Source: Limiplasma merdipullorum (GTDB lineage: Bacteria > Bacillota > Clostridia > Christensenellales > Aristaeellaceae). Taken from it: a DNA stretch of 6,799 nt. A program made the position numbers and the translations under genes. The notes under the pieces were generated by a model, which worked only from the letters and a program-made list of their open reading frames with translations, searched no databases and was not told the DNA's origin. The DNA is taken from positions 1 through 6,799 of the forward strand of contig DVHQ01000051.1 of NCBI GenBank assembly GCA_018711955.1. Reading direction: 5' to 3'. Positions 4,493 to 6,799 of this stretch are shown piece by piece. Position 1 is the first letter of the stretch. Each line of letters begins with the position of its first letter.

Positions 4493-6576
4493 AAAGCTAT
4501 TTTTTGGCCATGGTCTGCACGGGCGCGGGACTGTCGGTGCTGTCGCTGGTCTACCTGGCGCTGCTGCCGCTGCTGAGGCGGCGATACGGTCCACGCGGAC
4601 TGTATCGCGTGTGGGTGGTGGTGCTGGCGGGCCTGCTGATTCCCTTCAGCCTGCTGGTAAGCCGTCCGCTGATGACGGTGGAGCTGCCGCGGGCGCTGTC
4701 ACGGCCCGTCGGAGGCGGCGCGGCAACCGCAGCCCCGCTGACTGCCGAAAGCCAAACGGCGGATGCCGTGCAGGCTCCATCGGCTGTGCAGGCGTCTGCC
4801 GCCGCGCAGACCGCTCAGCAGCCTGTCCGGACCGATGCCGACGCTCAGCATGCATATGTGGAGAATACGACCGGAACGACCACGGCAGATCGGACGCTGA
4901 CGGCCGTGGAGGGGGAGCAGAGCGCTTCGGCAAGCGCCATCATCCCCGTGGACTGGCTCTCCGTACTGGCGTGGGTCTGGCTGGCGGGCGTGGCGGCGGT
5001 GCTGGCGCTGGCGGCGCTGAGCCACCTGCGCTTTGTGCGCACCGTGCGCCGCTGGCAGATGCCCTGCGAGGCGGAGGGCTACGCCGAGACGCTGCAAAGC
5101 TGCCTGTCGGAGATGCACATCCGCCGCCGGGTCGGCCTGCGCCTGTGCCCCACGGTGTCCAGCCCCATGCTGATGGGACTGCTGCATCCCGTGATTCTGC
5201 TGCCGGATGAGGAACTGACCACCGAAGAGCTGGCGCTGGTCCTCCGGCACGAGCTGACGCATCTCAAACGCGGCGACCTGCTGGTCAAGGCCGGGCTGGT
5301 GCTGGCCTATGCCCTGCACTGGTACAATCCCGTGGTCTGGGCCATGGGCCGCTCCCTGTGCTTCTATCAGGAGGCTTCCTGCGACAGCCATGTTACCGCT
5401 CGCGCGGATGAGGAGGAGCGCCGCTTCTATTCCGAAACCATCCTGCGCGTCATCCGGCGGCAGGCGCGCGCCCGTACCGCCCTGTGCACGTCGTTTTACG
5501 GCGGGCGCAACGGCATGAAGCGCCGCATCATCGCCATTATGGAGGGCCGCCGCCGCACCGGCGTGGCGCTGGGCGTGCTGGCGCTGGCGCTGACGGCTGT
5601 GCTGGGCGGCGCGCTGGCTCTGGTCGAGGACGAAAGCCCCGCCCTGCCGCTGAACGCCTGGGTGCATGCCGCCGAAGGCGCGGGAACCGTGCTCCTGACA
5701 GGCCCCAGCGCCAATGACGTGAACTGCCCCATGGGCATCTACCTCAACGGCACGCCCGTCACCGTGGCCGAGCTGTGCGAGAGCAGCGCCCTCCCGGAAT
5801 GGAACAGCGTGGAGGGCGAGCCCAACTGGGCCAGCGTGCTTATCGCCGGGGACGGCGATACCTCCGGCATTCCGGGCTGGATGCCCCTGCGCGACCTGGT
5901 GTACGAAAAGCCGGCGGACGCGCTTCCCACCGCTACGCTGGCAGGTGGGGAGGAAAGCGGCTTCACCACCCTCTACACCCTCAACCACCGAGAATCCGAC
6001 GTGGCCGCGCTGGAGCGCGACGGCACTGGGGTGACGGTGCTGGGCCAGCTGGACTATTGGCTGCACGTTTCTCTGGAGGGCGAGGGCATGTTTATGCTCA
6101 TGGAAGACGTGGCCCTCTCCGACGAAGCGGACGCGCTGCTCTACGACCTTTTGCCCGACCGCTTTGACGGCATCACCCGCATCCAGTACGACAACGACCG
6201 CAACCTGAATCGTCTGCTGAAAAGCATGCACGAAAAATACGGTGAGAACGTACCGGTGGAATTCTGGTCACTGGAGGACAAGGCATGGTACGGGCAGCTG
6301 GAGGAGATGTATCTGGGCGCGCACGACCACTACTACATTTTGCCCGGCGAGGATGATCTCCCGCTGGAGGAAGCCGAGCAGATCGCGCTGGACGCCTACG
6401 CCGAAGCCTGGGGCAGCCACGCCGTCCCCGCCGATGAGCTGGAGCTCTATCCCGGATTCTACCGTCTGGGCCACAGCGAGCCTGTCTACTGGTCCTTCTA
6501 CATCTGCGAGAAGGATACGTACAACGTGCTCTGGCACGTCGAGCTGGACGGCAAAACCGGCGAGCCCAGGGGGTGA
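4489..6576 (+). CDS. BlaR1-like M56 zinc metallopeptidase receptor with SH3b-like and PepSY-like extracellular part
   Basis: 695 residues. Membrane helices lie at about 3-27 and 40-57, then an Ala/Gln/Thr-rich loop (70-150), a helix at 153-180, and the M56 domain with H-E-L-T-H (254-258), K-R-G-D (260-263), Y-N-P-V-V-W (279-284) and E295-A-S-C-D299, the probable third zinc ligand. M-K-R-R-I-I-A-I-M (343-351) precedes a last helix at 356-379. In BlaR1 the activated peptidase domain leads to loss of BlaI; the GTGA overlap with a BlaI-type gene points to the same partnership. The extracellular part (380-695) is not BlaR1-like: I see no S-x-x-K/S-x-N pair. Residues about 388-472 and 482-544 resemble SH3b modules (G-I-Y-L-N-G-T-P-V-T-V; G-T-G-V-T-V-L-G-Q with G-M-F-M). 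The end (about 625-692) resembles PepSY (E-A-E-Q-I-A-L-D-A-Y and W-H-V-E-L-D-G-K-T-G-E). The M56 call is firm; the sensor domains are by eye. Confidence 0.9.
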   Translation: MKSYFLAMVCTGAGLSVLSLVYLALLPLLRRRYGPRGLYRVWVVVLAGLLIPFSLLVSRPLMTVELPRALSRPVGGGAATAAPLTAESQTADAVQAPSAVQASAAAQTAQQPVRTDADAQHAYVENTTGTTTADRTLTAVEGEQSASASAIIPVDWLSVLAWVWLAGVAAVLALAALSHLRFVRTVRRWQMPCEAEGYAETLQSCLSEMHIRRRVGLRLCPTVSSPMLMGLLHPVILLPDEELTTEELALVLRHELTHLKRGDLLVKAGLVLAYALHWYNPVVWAMGRSLCFYQEASCDSHVTARADEEERRFYSETILRVIRRQARARTALCTSFYGGRNGMKRRIIAIMEGRRRTGVALGVLALALTAVLGGALALVEDESPALPLNAWVHAAEGAGTVLLTGPSANDVNCPMGIYLNGTPVTVAELCESSALPEWNSVEGEPNWASVLIAGDGDTSGIPGWMPLRDLVYEKPADALPTATLAGGEESGFTTLYTLNHRESDVAALERDGTGVTVLGQLDYWLHVSLEGEGMFMLMEDVALSDEADALLYDLLPDRFDGITRIQYDNDRNLNRLLKSMHEKYGENVPVEFWSLEDKAWYGQLEEMYLGAHDHYYILPGEDDLPLEEAEQIALDAYAEAWGSHAVPADELELYPGFYRLGHSEPVYWSFYICEKDTYNVLWHVELDGKTGEPRG

Positions 6577-6584
6577 CCCCCTGG
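6566..6584. repeat. Perfect palindrome containing the receptor stop codon
   Basis: CCAGGGGGT-G-ACCCCCTGG: two 9-base arms around one G. The stop TGA (6574-6576) is at its centre, so the palindrome codes for the last residues of the receptor. It continues with ACCCCC to 6590 and forms the left copy of an inverted repeat. Confidence 0.8.
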
Positions 6585-6625
6585 ACCCCCGCTCCGCCGG
6601 GAGGAGATGGGTGGCAGAGGCCGTT

Positions 6626-6673
6626 CCCGCGGGCATAGGGCTGCTTTTCTGTGCCCGCCACGGGCCCCCTTTT
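6626..6673 (+). terminator. Weak candidate terminator after the receptor gene
   Basis: CCC and GCGGGCA (6626-6635) pair with TGCCCGC (6652-6658) and, past a 3-base bulge, GGG (6662-6664). The loop is 16 bases. TTTT (6670-6673) follows after five C. The long loop and displaced T-run make this uncertain, but it is the best candidate downstream of the operon. Confidence 0.3.
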
Positions 6674-6744
6674 ACCGCAGCGTAAAGCCGGAGGGCCTTC
6701 CGCCACCGGGCGTCCTTTATTGCTTGCAGTCCACCGCGCGCCCC

Positions 6745-6765
6745 CTGCCCGCCGCAGGCGGGCAG
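6745..6765. repeat. Perfect 9-base hairpin in the downstream repeat region
   Basis: CTGCCCGCC (6745-6753) and GGCGGGCAG (6757-6765) pair fully around a 3-base loop GCA. No T-run follows on either side, so it is more likely part of the repeat element than a terminator. Confidence 0.6.
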
Positions 6766-6799
6766 TCCGCCGGTCCAGGGGGTCCAGGGGGTGACCCCC

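Larger units (their letters stand above)
6569..6799. repeat. Possible non-coding GC-rich element bounded by inverted repeats
   Basis: The segment 6569-6590 is the reverse complement of 6778-6799 at 21 of 22 positions. Between them lie hairpins and no convincing gene. The right copy touches the window edge, so the true end is unknown. It could be a small non-autonomous repeat element or a pair of gene-end hairpins of a type common in GC-rich clostridia (from memory). I see no transposase. Confidence 0.5.

Noticed and set aside
4699..6231. Open frame of 510 codons on the minus strand opposite the receptor
   Set aside because: It mirrors the M56 receptor coding sequence; the product is low-complexity His/Gln/Ala/Gly-rich with no motif and no ribosome binding site seen.
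6553..6564. K-T-G near the receptor C-terminus as a penicillin-binding motif
   Set aside because: It occurs in V-E-L-D-G-K-T-G-E, the usual end of PepSY-type strands, and no S-x-x-K or S-x-N partner is present.
1..6799. CRISPR array, tRNA, rRNA or transposase gene
   Set aside because: No regularly spaced long repeats, no tRNA-like or rRNA sequence and no transposase motif were seen on either strand.

Overview
The window looks like a GC-rich member of the Firmicutes, most likely a gut-type clostridium. The clues are a nucleoside kinase tail of the clostridial two-domain type, strong Shine-Dalgarno sites, sigma-A type promoters with 17-base spacers, a BlaI/BlaR1-type gene pair, and SH3b- and PepSY-like extracellular domains. 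This placement is inference from style and family content, not from a marker gene.

Layout. Positions 1-315 hold the 3' end of a uridine kinase-like nucleoside kinase. A promoter overlapping its stop codon (312-340) drives two glycosyltransferase genes: a membrane-bound processive-type GT2 enzyme (387-1763) and a soluble-looking GT2 enzyme (1785-2609). A strong hairpin (2617-2650) closes this unit and separates it from a convergent gene. That minus-strand gene (2706-3902) encodes a secreted protein with beta-propeller-like repeats. It is divergent from a two-gene operon: a BlaI/MecI-family repressor (4106-4492) whose stop overlaps the GTG start of a BlaR1-like M56 metallopeptidase receptor (4489-6576). 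The rest (6577-6799) is GC-rich and carries hairpins bounded by an inverted repeat.

The main result is in the 203-base divergent intergenic region. Both directions have a TTGACA-17-base promoter, and the two promoters are near mirror images of each other. Three copies of a 17-base imperfect palindrome, TAnnACATnnnGTCTTA, cover both -10 boxes and the start of the repressor transcript. The natural reading is that the BlaI-like repressor controls both its own operon and the secreted protein. The receptor would relieve repression by proteolysis, as in BlaR1/BlaI. Unlike BlaR1, its extracellular part shows no penicillin-binding motifs. It seems to have two SH3b-like modules and a PepSY-like end, so the signal is probably a cell-envelope feature other than direct beta-lactam acylation, and the known output is a secreted propeller protein rather than a beta-lactamase.
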